A DNA stretch of 11,311 nt from Candidatus Glassbacteria bacterium RIFCSPLOWO2_12_FULL_58_11 (GCA_001780825.1 MFIX01000026.1:1-11311); one strand, 5' to 3'; positions 1-7,941 are shown, numbered from the stretch's first letter. Notes: generated by a model from the sequence alone, not told the origin. Numbers and translations: made by a program.

Positions 1-13
1 TCCTGCTCGCTGG

Positions 14-60
14 CTCAGCGGCGGAAGAAAAAAAGAAAACCTTTGGCGTCCGCCGCCGAG
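14..60. repeat. Imperfect inverted repeat at left edge
   Basis: The arm ctcagcggcgga (14-25) and the arm tccgccgccgag (49-60) pair at 11 of 12 positions around an A-rich loop of 23 bases. It could be the 3' hairpin of a transcript entering from the left, but no T-tract follows, so it is recorded only as an inverted repeat. Reading frames across positions 1-183 are all short and stop within about 100 bases, so no partial gene is supported at the left edge. Confidence 0.35.
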
Positions 61-288
61 GCTCAATAAATTGAGAAGCTGCAAGCCCGGTGTTGCGTAA
101 CCATTGAGGATAAAAACATTTTATTTTTAGCCCAAGTTATTAATAAATATTGCCATTGGCTTTAAACCTGAAAAACACCGGCCATGAATTGCCCATACAT
201 TGCAAGAAACTCATTGGGTAATGGATGTGGGGAGAAATCTATTTCGAGCAAGAGGAATCCAATTGATTGCGTTACGGGGGGAACAGAC

Positions 289-693
289 ATGGAACCCATC
301 TTTACCGACAAAGCCGCCGAACCCTCAGATGAACAGCTAAAACAACAATTCAAGACCACATATCCATACTTTAAAAAACTACTTGAACTTAGCAGCCATC
401 ATAAGCAGGAATGGAAATACTACGGTAAAAAATACGGTTGGTCTTTTAAGGTCAGCAACAAAAAACGAGCGGTTTTCTACATCACCCCCCAGCAAGGCCA
501 GTTTCAAGTCGGCCTGGCAATAAATGAGGAAGATAAGGAAGCCATTCTCAACAGTAGTATCTGCGAACAAGTCAAGAAGGAACTATCATCATCGAAAAAA
601 TACATAGAGGGTTACCCGATTCGGCAGGATATTAAAAAAGAAGAAGATATAGAGCTGATAATTCAGATACTCAAACTAATTGATAGATTATAA
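289..693 (+). CDS. DUF3788 family protein
   Basis: A small protein of 134 residues with no signal peptide or membrane segment, so probably cytoplasmic. It resembles the DUF3788 family: an N-terminal region with F-x-D-K, a central block around residues 42-75 with W-K-Y-Y-G-K-K-Y-G-W-S-F, then K-K-R-A-V-F-Y-I-T-P-Q-Q-G-Q-F, and a C-terminal Y-I-E-G-Y-P-I-R followed by an acidic helix E-E-D-I-E. Its length is normal for that family, whose biochemical function is unknown. The ATG at 289 is chosen because GGGGGGAA (276-283) lies just upstream and family similarity begins there. An in-frame ATG at 184 would add 35 residues that look non-homologous and has no ribosome site. The gene is AT-rich (20 of 60 bases G+C at 361-420) compared with its GC-rich neighbours (40 of 60 at 2401-2460), and it shows no functional link to the glycan genes. 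It may have been acquired separately. Confidence 0.8.
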   Translation: MEPIFTDKAAEPSDEQLKQQFKTTYPYFKKLLELSSHHKQEWKYYGKKYGWSFKVSNKKRAVFYITPQQGQFQVGLAINEEDKEAILNSSICEQVKKELSSSKKYIEGYPIRQDIKKEEDIELIIQILKLIDRL

Positions 694-974
694 ACCGATA
701 TTCCCCATATCAAAATTGAAACAGCTAAAGATGGCTTTCTTTTTCAATTCTGAGCGAAAACTTTCGTCCTTTTCAGCTTGAATCGAGACTTTTCTATTAT
801 CCATATTAAACAATACCCTTTAAAATGGAGTTTAAAGCAAATTCCGGCGCAGGGAAACGGCAAGCCGTATTCCTACACTGATTATCTTGATTCCAAAATG
901 ATTTAAGTAGTTGCGGCCTTTGATAAAGAATTCAGGTTAAGGTGAACCAGTCATTTCACATTCGAGGGACAATC
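694..974. other. AT-rich intergenic region, no convincing gene
   Basis: These 281 bases separate the DUF3788 gene from the first GH36-like gene. The composition is AT-rich on the left and shifts toward the GC-rich genes on the right. A plus-strand open frame (754-906) ends in G-K-P-Y-S-Y-T-D-Y-L-D, which faintly recalls the N-terminus of Uma2-type endonuclease-fold proteins. It has no start signal and stops at once, so at best it is a gene remnant. A minus-strand frame of 38 codons (804 down to 688) is also too weak to call. The region should hold the promoter of the downstream lipoprotein gene, but no clear -10/-35 pair could be picked out. Confidence 0.4.
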
Positions 975-3125
975 ATGTATCGAACGGTCCGTAATCTTGC
1001 GCTGGCTCTGATGACTCTCGCACTTGCCGCCGGCTGCGCCGGCCTGGGGCAAAAGGATAAAATGACTCTCGAGGATGGGAAAATCATCCTCCGGGTGACT
1101 CCCGCCTCGGGGCTGTCGATCAGTCTCAAGACCGGGACCGGCGAGCTCCAGCTGGCCACCGGAGAACAGCCGGCATTCGAGCTGGTGGGCGCGGGCGGGG
1201 ATACGATTCCTTTCAGGGTGACCGGAAGCGAGCGTATCGAGGCTCCGGCCGAGGGCAATCTCGGCGCGGGCAAGGGCCTGAGGCTGAGCCTGGCCGCCCA
1301 GTCCGCACCCGCGCTGTCAGGAGTAACTCTGAAGGCTGATCTCTGCCTGTACGAGTCCATCCCTGGGGTGGTGATCGGCCGGGTGGACGGAGCGGGCCTG
1401 GGCGCGGAAGCGCTCAAGGCTGTCGGCGGGACCCGTTTTTACGCCCTGACCGCCCGGGCCGACCTGGCACAGCCCGGAGCCGCGCCCTACGATTTCCACC
1501 TCTTCCAGGGGGCCGGCTACCAGTGGGGCAAATGGTACACGAAAATCAAGCTCACCGCGAACTACAATGCGCCCAACTGGACAGTCTGCCACCTCCCGGA
1601 ACAGCAGGAAGGCGGCGGTTATCCGTTCAACTATCTCTGGACCAGGAATGGCGGGCTGGCCCTGGCGCATATCGATACGCTCCAGCGGGTGGCCGCCCTT
1701 CCGGTAAAAACACTGACAGACGGCGAGGTAGCGCTGGCTATCGAGCAGCCAACCGAGTTCCTGCACCCCGACGAGAACGGCCACCTGGCCGGATTACCGG
1801 TGATGATCGGGGTGTTCGAGGGAGATTATTTCGCCCCCCTTCGCGCTTGGGGCCGCCTGCTGCAGCGCGATGGCTTCCGTTTCGCCGAGGTGCCGGAGGC
1901 ATCCTATGAGCCGATCTGGTGCAGTTGGGGTTTCGGCCGGGATGTGCTCCGGGACGATATTTTTCGCAACCTGCCGGTGGTCAAAAAACTGGGAATCCCC
2001 TGGGTGGTGATGGATGACGGGTACCAGGTGAGTGTCGGCGAATGGCCCCTGCGCAAGGAGAAATTCCCGCAGGGAGATGCCGACATGCGCGCCCTGGTGG
2101 ACAGCATCCATGCCGCGGGCCTGAAAGCCATGCTCTGGTGGGTGCCGATGAACGTGCAGACCACCGACCCGCTGATGGCCGCGCATCCGGACTGGGTGGT
2201 GCTCGACAGGCAGGGTCAGCCGAAACACGAAAAATATTGGGATGTCTCGCAGCTCTGCCCGGCCTATCCACCGGTGATCGAGCAGCAGCGCGGCTTGGTG
2301 CGCAGGTTCCTCAAGGACTGGGACTATGACGGGTTCAAAATGGACGGCGGCTGCCTGGGCATGGTCCCCCCCTGTTACAACCCGGCCCACCATCACCAGC
2401 GGCCCGAGGAGTCCTGCGAGGCGGTGGCTACCCTTTTCCGGGCTATTCAGGAGGAAGCCGAGTCGATCAAGCCGGGCTGCGTGCTCGAGGTCTGCGAATG
2501 CGGCCTGCCCCACAACCCCTACAAAATGGCTTATTATAACCAGGAGGTCACCGCGGACCCGGTTTCCAGCGACCAGGTGCGCGCCCGGATCAAGGGGTAC
2601 CGGGCCCTGCTCGGCGACCGTGCGGCTCTTTTCGGCGACCATGTGGAGCTCGCCACCGGCCCTTACCGCGGACAGGAGGTCGAGGAGAGCGGACATGATT
2701 TCGCCAGCACCCTGGCCCTGGGCGGAGTGATCGGCAGCAAGTTTACCGAGCTGGTCCCCGAGGGAGTGAAATCGGATTGGAGACAGTACAAAGGTACCCG
2801 GCCCTATTGGGAACACTGGTACTCCCTGTACAATAATCTTCAGCTCTATAAGGCTGAATACCTGAACCTGTACGACATCGCCAATGACCTGCCGGAGACC
2901 CATGTGGTGGCCCGCGCCGACACGCTTTATTACGGAATTTTCGCGCCGGCCGGAGGGTTCAGCGGCAGCGTGCAGCTGCACGGACTGAAAGCCGGGATGC
3001 GTTACGCGCTGACAGACTATGCGGACGATAACCGGCCGCTGGGCGAGGTGGCGGGGGGCGAAGCCGCGGCCCTCGAGTGCAAGTTGGAGGAGCACTTGCT
3101 GGTGCGGGCCGTGCCGATACCCTGA
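975..3125 (+). CDS. GH36-like glycoside hydrolase, lipoprotein (alpha-galactosidase-type)
   Basis: A predicted retaining exo-glycosidase of the alpha-galactosidase (melibiase, GH36, clan GH-D) type, 716 residues. The N-terminus has a short hydrophobic segment ending A-L-A-A-G-C, with lipid-anchor Cys21, so it is probably a membrane-anchored lipoprotein. Residues about 30-300 look like the beta-sandwich N-terminal domain. The TIM barrel begins near Y311-E-P-I-W and includes V-M-D-D-G-Y-Q (D347, D348), K-F-P-Q-G-D-A-D-M and H-P-D-W. The likely nucleophile is D457 in F-K-M-D-G, and the acid/base candidate is D528 in A-D-P-V-S-S-D. The 71-residue spacing fits GH36. The C-terminal ~90 residues look like a beta-domain. 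The ATG at 975 is preferred over an in-frame GTG at 942 because GAGGGA (964-969) precedes it and the lipoprotein signal starts there. It is paralogous to the gene at 8267. The substrate is unproven: alpha-galactoside is the family default, but the barrel motifs are atypical. Confidence 0.8.
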   Translation: MYRTVRNLALALMTLALAAGCAGLGQKDKMTLEDGKIILRVTPASGLSISLKTGTGELQLATGEQPAFELVGAGGDTIPFRVTGSERIEAPAEGNLGAGKGLRLSLAAQSAPALSGVTLKADLCLYESIPGVVIGRVDGAGLGAEALKAVGGTRFYALTARADLAQPGAAPYDFHLFQGAGYQWGKWYTKIKLTANYNAPNWTVCHLPEQQEGGGYPFNYLWTRNGGLALAHIDTLQRVAALPVKTLTDGEVALAIEQPTEFLHPDENGHLAGLPVMIGVFEGDYFAPLRAWGRLLQRDGFRFAEVPEASYEPIWCSWGFGRDVLRDDIFRNLPVVKKLGIPWVVMDDGYQVSVGEWPLRKEKFPQGDADMRALVDSIHAAGLKAMLWWVPMNVQTTDPLMAAHPDWVVLDRQGQPKHEKYWDVSQLCPAYPPVIEQQRGLVRRFLKDWDYDGFKMDGGCLGMVPPCYNPAHHHQRPEESCEAVATLFRAIQEEAESIKPGCVLEVCECGLPHNPYKMAYYNQEVTADPVSSDQVRARIKGYRALLGDRAALFGDHVELATGPYRGQEVEESGHDFASTLALGGVIGSKFTELVPEGVKSDWRQYKGTRPYWEHWYSLYNNLQLYKAEYLNLYDIANDLPETHVVARADTLYYGIFAPAGGFSGSVQLHGLKAGMRYALTDYADDNRPLGEVAGGEAAALECKLEEHLLVRAVPIP

Positions 3126-3191
3126 AGTTTCGGGCGGGGGTTCATATCGGGTGGCTGATACTGAAATTCCTTGCGGTAAGTTCTGCTTTTC

Positions 3192-3213
3192 GGGCGGACA
3201 CAGAGGTCCGCCC
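3192..3213. repeat. Hairpin, possible terminator / dispersed repeat
   Basis: The arm gggcggac (3192-3199) pairs perfectly with gtccgccc (3206-3213) around a six-base loop. The right side continues as cgcccctac, the same nine bases that end the palindrome at 3246-3273. It lies 66 bases after the stop of the upstream GH36-like gene, inside a convergent gap, so it could help end transcription. No long T-tract follows, so a dispersed REP-like repeat is at least as likely. Confidence 0.55.
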
Positions 3214-3245
3214 CTACAACATTTTCCCTCGATTATTTGCCACCC

Positions 3246-3273
3246 GTAGGGGCGACGCATGCGTCGCCCCTAC
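3246..3273. repeat. Perfect 28-bp palindrome, REP-like or bidirectional terminator
   Basis: The half-site gtaggggcgacgca (3246-3259) is followed directly by its exact reverse complement (3260-3273). It sits 28 bases beyond the end of the kinase gene on the opposite strand and between two converging genes. It could stop transcription from both sides. Elements of the gtaggggcga...tcgcccctac type recur in many environmental bacterial genomes as dispersed intergenic palindromes. Which role applies cannot be decided from one copy. Confidence 0.7.
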
Positions 3274-3301
3274 TTATTTGCATTGCATTTGAAATACTCC
3301 C

Positions 3302-6300
3302 CTAGGCCAGAGGCAAATCAACCTCGACGGTCAGGCCGGGCGGGGGATCGTTGTTGAACAGCCTGATCCGGCCTCCATGGGTCTCGACGATATTCTTCAC
3401 AATGCTCAGGCCCAGACCGGTACCCCGCAGCCGGGTGGAGTAAAACGGCCGGAAGACCTCTTCCAGTCTCTCCGGAGCCAGACCTTTACCCTGGTCTTTG
3501 ATCAGAGCCTGTACGGTCCGGTCCCGCTGTTTTATCAGGGTAATCGTGATTTCCGACTGCTCAGGACTGTGCTGTGACGCATTATCCAGTAAATTAATAA
3601 AAACCTGCTGGAGCTTCGGGCTGCTGCCGATGATCTCCATCCCGCCATTCCCCTGCGGCGATAGTATCTGCACCTTCCGGCCGCCCTGGCCGGAAGACTC
3701 TCGCCACAGAGCGACCGCCGAATAACAGATTTCGTCAAACGGGCAGCGGACAAAGGTGCTTTTCTCGATTGGCCGCCCCAGGTCCAGCAGCTCGTTCATC
3801 AGTCCGGCCAGGCGGTCGACCTGGGTGCGCACATTATCCATATACGGCTTGTACTCGGGGTTGTCGCCGAGTTCCTGGAACAGCGCCTCGCTGATCGCCA
3901 GGATGGCATTAAGCGGGTTGCGCACCTCATGAGCCACACCGGAGGCGATCTTGCCGATTATCTCCATTTTCTGCGAATCCAGCAGCTGCGCTTCGGCCCG
4001 CTTGAGCTCGGCAACCTTATTCTCCAGCTCGACATTGGCCATTTTCCACTGAGCCGTGCGGCTGACCACCAGCTTCTCTAGGGTCACATGACGGTAGACC
4101 GCATAACCGAGCAGGATCAGGATCAAGCCCGAGCCCAGCAGGACGATAGCCCGGAACCCTGTCTCCCTGTACCAAGGCTTCAGCACGGTAAATTGGAAAG
4201 TCGAGGGGTTCCGGTCGAGATTCAGGTTTGTATCCATCGCCCGCACCTCGAAGAGATGGCCGCCATAGGGCAAATCTTTGAACATGGCCACCCTGGCGTA
4301 CCCGAAAGGCGACCAAGGCCCGCTGTCCAGGCGGCAGGAGAACTGGAGCCGGTCCGCGCGGGTCTGCTGCCAGAGGTCTACGCCGCTGAAGATGATCCTG
4401 ACCTCCCCGGAGGGTGTGGTTTCCCTCGGGTTTTCCCTTAAGGGGATACTCGTTACCGGCGGGACGGTGTCGGCCTCCGGCTGATAGAGACTGAGCCCGC
4501 TGATCGTTCCGGCCCAGACCCGGCCCCGGCTGTCCTGGAATACCTGGAAGACCGCCGTATTGATCAGCCCGTCCTCGGCCGTGTTGGCCACCCAGCTTCC
4601 TCTTAATTCGCGGTGAATGCCGGTCCCGGAAGCCACCCAGATGCTGCTGTCCCGGCCGGTAGTGATCGAGCGCACGCTGGAAAGTCCCGCCAGCACGACC
4701 CGCCAGCTCTTTCCATCGTACTCCAGGATATCATCGCGGCCGCCAACCCAGATTTTGCCGGGTTCCACCTCGCTGATACAGAATCCCCCGGTCCCCGTAT
4801 AGTTGACATCCTCCTGAAAACTGGAATATTTCCCGTTCCGGTACACGGCAAGCGCTCTTTTTCGCTGGCCGCCGAGCCAGAGGTCCCCATTGTGCGCCTC
4901 GAAAACAAATCTGAGGTTCCCCAGCTCCCATTTGTCTCCCATATCGAGAAAGGGCTGGAAAGTCCGGCCGTTGAATGTCTCCAGACGGTATTTCGTGGAA
5001 TCCAGCGCGGTCATGGTCTGGACCATGATCCGGCCGTCCTTGAACGGCGAAAGCATGCCGATTACCCGCTTGACCAACCTCCCGGTGCTGTCGCCATCTA
5101 CATAGGGCACGAATTCGAACTTTTCTTTATCCGGTAGAAAAGTGAGCAGCCTGTCAAGGTAGGGCATGGTGCCGATCGCTATCCGGCCGTCGGAAAGGGA
5201 ACAGATCGAGTTGGTGAAATAGGGTTGCGTGCTAAGACCCTCAGGCAACGCATATCTTTTCCAGCGGCCGCCCTGATAGAGGAGAAGATGGTAAACGGCG
5301 GCAAACCAGATCCGCCCCTGCGAATCCTCGAACATCGCATGTACGCGGTCATCGATATCCGCCACCTCCACCGGAGTCCTCCAGATCGAGGGAGTATAAC
5401 GCGCCACGCCGTGCGAGGTCGCCAGCCAGAATATCCCGCCCGGCTCGACCGCGACATCGAAAAAATCACCGGCCAGGATGCCGATCTTCTCCTGGACTTC
5501 CTCTTTGCCATTCTCCACCAGGGACATCGTGTTCCCCTGCTTGCTGAGCCAATAGCTGTCGCCCAGACCCGGCCAGGCCTGCATAACTTTTCCGCCGAAG
5601 CCCGGCAGGATACTCCAACGCATTCCATCGAAGCGCAGCGGTCTGGTTTCATTGACCCGCACACCCGAAGCCACCGCAATCAGCCCTCCGTTCTCGCCCT
5701 CGGCGGGTTTCTCCACCCGCTTTACCGGCAGCGCCCCGAGCAGATATTCCCGCCATTGGGGAGCGAGCGTGCCGCTCTGAAAATCCAATTTCGCGGCGCC
5801 GTTGTCGCCGGTGACCCAGATCCCGCCGTCCCGGGAGCGGATCATATCGATAAAATTACCGAGATGGGTATCCCGGGCGGCAAGAATCAGCTCGATCTCC
5901 CCGGTTTCGGCCTTGAAAAGCTTCAAGCCCGCGGGCAGGAGATAGAAACAAAGGTCTCTTTCACCGGGCAGAAAGGGGATCAGCCTGCGGACCATCCGGT
6001 CAGCGGGATTCAGGTTGGTGATCTCATCGATCCTGTATTTGATCCATTTATCATCCCGGTACAATTGAATGCCGTTCGAATACAGCGACCAGAGCTGCCC
6101 GGAGCCGCTTTCCAGAACCTTCAAATCATCCCCGGGGCTCTGCATGGTGTGCACGAACTGGCCATCCGGGCCGGGCAGGCTGGAAATCCAGCTCAGCCGG
6201 TCGATCTCGCCGTGCGACACCCAAACCTTGCCGCTGGGGCCGATCGTGACAAAACTGGACCAGGATTCAGCCAGTCCATCCACGGCTGAAAAAAAGCGCC

Positions 6301-6409
6301 AGTAGCGGGCATTGGAAACCACCGCCCAGGCCGGGGAATGGTATAAGAAAAGAATAAGGGCCGACAGTAAAAATCCTCTGGTCAGGCTGTATTGAAGATT
6401 AACACGCAT
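3302..6409 (-). CDS. Propeller-containing sensor histidine kinase
   Basis: A membrane sensor histidine kinase of 1035 residues. Order: signal peptide (1-29, ending S-P-A-W-A); a periplasmic beta-propeller region (about 35-645) with recurring two-component-regulator-propeller strands such as G-K-V-W-V, G-G-I-W-V-T, G-R-I-W-F-A, G-D-L-W-L-G, G-K-I-W-V-G and G-R-V-W-A-G; a Y_Y_Y-type domain (about 650-742); one membrane helix (about 752-773); a coiled-coil linker; HisKA with phospho-acceptor H827 in V-A-H-E-V-R-N-P-L; and a HATPase domain with N-box N939-L-L-D-N, G1 D972-Q-G-K-G, F-box F-R-P-F-Y-S-T and G2 starting G996-T-G-L-G-L. All kinase motifs look intact. The protein ends after the ATPase domain, so it has no receiver or HTH output, unlike the hybrid regulators of Bacteroides. 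It lies 50 bases after the DUF4832 gene on the same strand, so the two are probably co-transcribed. It likely senses a glycan or its breakdown products (inference). The ribosome site is weak (AGGACA upstream). Confidence 0.9.
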   Translation of the reverse strand: MRVNLQYSLTRGFLLSALILFLYHSPAWAVVSNARYWRFFSAVDGLAESWSSFVTIGPSGKVWVSHGEIDRLSWISSLPGPDGQFVHTMQSPGDDLKVLESGSGQLWSLYSNGIQLYRDDKWIKYRIDEITNLNPADRMVRRLIPFLPGERDLCFYLLPAGLKLFKAETGEIELILAARDTHLGNFIDMIRSRDGGIWVTGDNGAAKLDFQSGTLAPQWREYLLGALPVKRVEKPAEGENGGLIAVASGVRVNETRPLRFDGMRWSILPGFGGKVMQAWPGLGDSYWLSKQGNTMSLVENGKEEVQEKIGILAGDFFDVAVEPGGIFWLATSHGVARYTPSIWRTPVEVADIDDRVHAMFEDSQGRIWFAAVYHLLLYQGGRWKRYALPEGLSTQPYFTNSICSLSDGRIAIGTMPYLDRLLTFLPDKEKFEFVPYVDGDSTGRLVKRVIGMLSPFKDGRIMVQTMTALDSTKYRLETFNGRTFQPFLDMGDKWELGNLRFVFEAHNGDLWLGGQRKRALAVYRNGKYSSFQEDVNYTGTGGFCISEVEPGKIWVGGRDDILEYDGKSWRVVLAGLSSVRSITTGRDSSIWVASGTGIHRELRGSWVANTAEDGLINTAVFQVFQDSRGRVWAGTISGLSLYQPEADTVPPVTSIPLRENPRETTPSGEVRIIFSGVDLWQQTRADRLQFSCRLDSGPWSPFGYARVAMFKDLPYGGHLFEVRAMDTNLNLDRNPSTFQFTVLKPWYRETGFRAIVLLGSGLILILLGYAVYRHVTLEKLVVSRTAQWKMANVELENKVAELKRAEAQLLDSQKMEIIGKIASGVAHEVRNPLNAILAISEALFQELGDNPEYKPYMDNVRTQVDRLAGLMNELLDLGRPIEKSTFVRCPFDEICYSAVALWRESSGQGGRKVQILSPQGNGGMEIIGSSPKLQQVFINLLDNASQHSPEQSEITITLIKQRDRTVQALIKDQGKGLAPERLEEVFRPFYSTRLRGTGLGLSIVKNIVETHGGRIRLFNNDPPPGLTVEVDLPLA

Positions 6410-6459
6410 TCAACTTGTCCTAGTTTTGGCGACAACGGCGAAAGCCATTTGAAAGCCAA

Positions 6460-7941
6460 TTATTCCCCGAGCGTCTCTTTGACCGTAATCTTTCCCAAAC
6501 TGTACCAGCCATCGGAACCTACGCCGGTTACCGCCAGCTTGACCTTGGGCTGCCGGGTCCGCGGGTCGAGGAGCGCCGCAGCCAGGTCATACTCACCCTC
6601 CGGCAAGTCCAGCGGCAGGAAAACGGCATCATCGTAAACTGCATCCCCCGGAAGCCAGCCGCGGATATCCGCATCGGTCAGCAGGACCTCGGTCCGGCTC
6701 GGATTTTTTAGCCTCAGGGCGAAAGGAAATTTTTTATAGCAGGGGGCCACGCCCTTGTTTTCCCACCAGGAGGTAAAGGCCAGCTTGCCGTGCGGCCGGA
6801 CTATCGAGGGATAGGTAAACTTGCGCAGCACCAGACGGTAGCCCATGTGTTTCAGCCAGCGGTTGACCTGGGGCCACCATTCTTTGGGCACCGGCGAGGA
6901 CTTGGCATTGAACGAGGAGATATGCCATTTCAGCGATTGATCTATAATATAGTCGATATCGAACTTGTCCGCCTGCCAGCGCAGCATGGTGCCGCAGATT
7001 TCCAGAGTCACCGGCGCCTTTTTCCAGGCGTCCCGCATCCCGCTCTTGATTATGTCCTCGGGGTAGGCATCCGCCATATGGGTCCAGTTGCGGTGCCGGC
7101 TGCGGAAAAAGCCAATGTCACCCAGGCAGTCCGCGCGCCAGCCCAGGTAGCGGATATCGGGGCCGCTGTAGTCCGCCCGGCCATCAGCGAAAGAGGTGGC
7201 TATCGGCAGGCCCTCGACCAGCACTCCCGGATCGGGCGCATCCCCGTTGAGCGGCTGGAAGATCAGGTCCGTCTTTTTGAATGAGTCCAGGTAGGACCGC
7301 AGAAGAGCCTTGCGGGTTTTCTCGCTGAGCAGGTGCGAGCCGGAGCCCTCCCCCCAGTAGCCAACAATGGAGATATCCACGCTCTCCAGGTCCGGATGCC
7401 CGTCATAACGGGCGCCCAGAGCCCGGATCAGCCCGCCGAAATACTGGTCGTAGCGCGGGTCCTCGGGATCGACGCGCCAGCGCTCATCCTGGCCTTTCTT
7501 CTCCGGTCCCACCCGCTCGCGGTACCAGGCCGGGACATCCCGCTCCGGGCCGCTGCCGTAAGGCGCGATCCGCAGCAGGAGAGTCTGGCCCCTTTCGGCC
7601 GCGGTTTTAAGCGCCCTGTCGAACATGTCCCAATTGTACTTGCCCATTTCCGGCTCCACGAACTTCCAGTAAATGCGGAAATAGGCGGTCGAGGAAGCCG
7701 GGTAGTCCGGGTTTTCGAGACTGCCCCTGAACGGCTGGTAGTCGATCGGGAAACCCTCGGTCCAGCCATCTCCCGGATTGAGTGTGTCGCCGTTGAAGCG
7801 CTGGAAGGTGTTGAAGCCGATCCCCGGATTGACCAGGACCTCATCGCTCTCCTGCGGACGTACGATTACCGTGTCCTGAGCGAGAAGCGCCGTATTGCAG
7901 AAGATCAAAATTGCAAGTCCAGCCTGACTGAGAATGCGCAT
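6460..7941 (-). CDS. Secreted DUF4832 protein with glycosidase-like TIM barrel
   Basis: A secreted protein of 493 residues. Residues 1-21 form a signal peptide ending A-L-L-A before Q-D-T. The N-terminal half (about 30-320) reads like a clan GH-A-type TIM barrel of the DUF4874/DUF4832 architecture: N-P-G-I-G-F near 38, Y-F-R-I-Y-W-K-F-V-E-P-E-M-G-K-Y-N-W near 87-104, then L-L-L-R-I. Two candidate catalytic acids are visible: E198 in G-Y-W-G-E-G, where GH-A enzymes carry the acid/base, and E314 in V-T-L-E-I-C-G, which fits a strand-7 nucleophile. The C-terminal part (about 365-490), with S-W-W-E-N-K-G-V-A-P, matches the beta-sandwich portion of DUF4832. No activity is established for the family, so glycosidase is inference. 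The start is supported by a near-perfect ribosome site, TAAGGAGGTG (7944-7953). It is the first gene of a probable operon with the kinase and is divergent from the GH36-like gene at 8267. Confidence 0.8.
   Translation of the reverse strand: MRILSQAGLAILIFCNTALLAQDTVIVRPQESDEVLVNPGIGFNTFQRFNGDTLNPGDGWTEGFPIDYQPFRGSLENPDYPASSTAYFRIYWKFVEPEMGKYNWDMFDRALKTAAERGQTLLLRIAPYGSGPERDVPAWYRERVGPEKKGQDERWRVDPEDPRYDQYFGGLIRALGARYDGHPDLESVDISIVGYWGEGSGSHLLSEKTRKALLRSYLDSFKKTDLIFQPLNGDAPDPGVLVEGLPIATSFADGRADYSGPDIRYLGWRADCLGDIGFFRSRHRNWTHMADAYPEDIIKSGMRDAWKKAPVTLEICGTMLRWQADKFDIDYIIDQSLKWHISSFNAKSSPVPKEWWPQVNRWLKHMGYRLVLRKFTYPSIVRPHGKLAFTSWWENKGVAPCYKKFPFALRLKNPSRTEVLLTDADIRGWLPGDAVYDDAVFLPLDLPEGEYDLAAALLDPRTRQPKVKLAVTGVGSDGWYSLGKITVKETLGE

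Noticed and set aside
184..288. Upstream in-frame ATG extending DUF3788 by 35 residues
   Set aside because: There is no ribosome site before 184, the added residues do not look like the family N-terminus, and a purine-rich site sits just before the ATG at 289.
688..804. Minus-strand frame of 38 codons after the DUF3788 gene
   Set aside because: Its charged N-terminal part looks protein-like, but it is short, overlaps the end of the DUF3788 gene and has only a weak ribosome site and no known family.
942..974. GTG start for the GH36-like lipoprotein
   Set aside because: It would put 11 extra residues before a good lipoprotein signal, whereas the ATG at 975 has GAGGGA at a proper distance.
1794..3260. 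Long minus-strand frame of 488 codons opposite the first GH36-like gene
   Set aside because: It mirrors the GC-rich codons of a clearly recognisable gene, is rich in Arg/His/Pro/Gly, shows no domain and has no ribosome site.
5225..6289. Plus-strand frame of 354 codons opposite the kinase
   Set aside because: It lies wholly within the kinase propeller on the other strand, with no recognisable domain, signal or start context.
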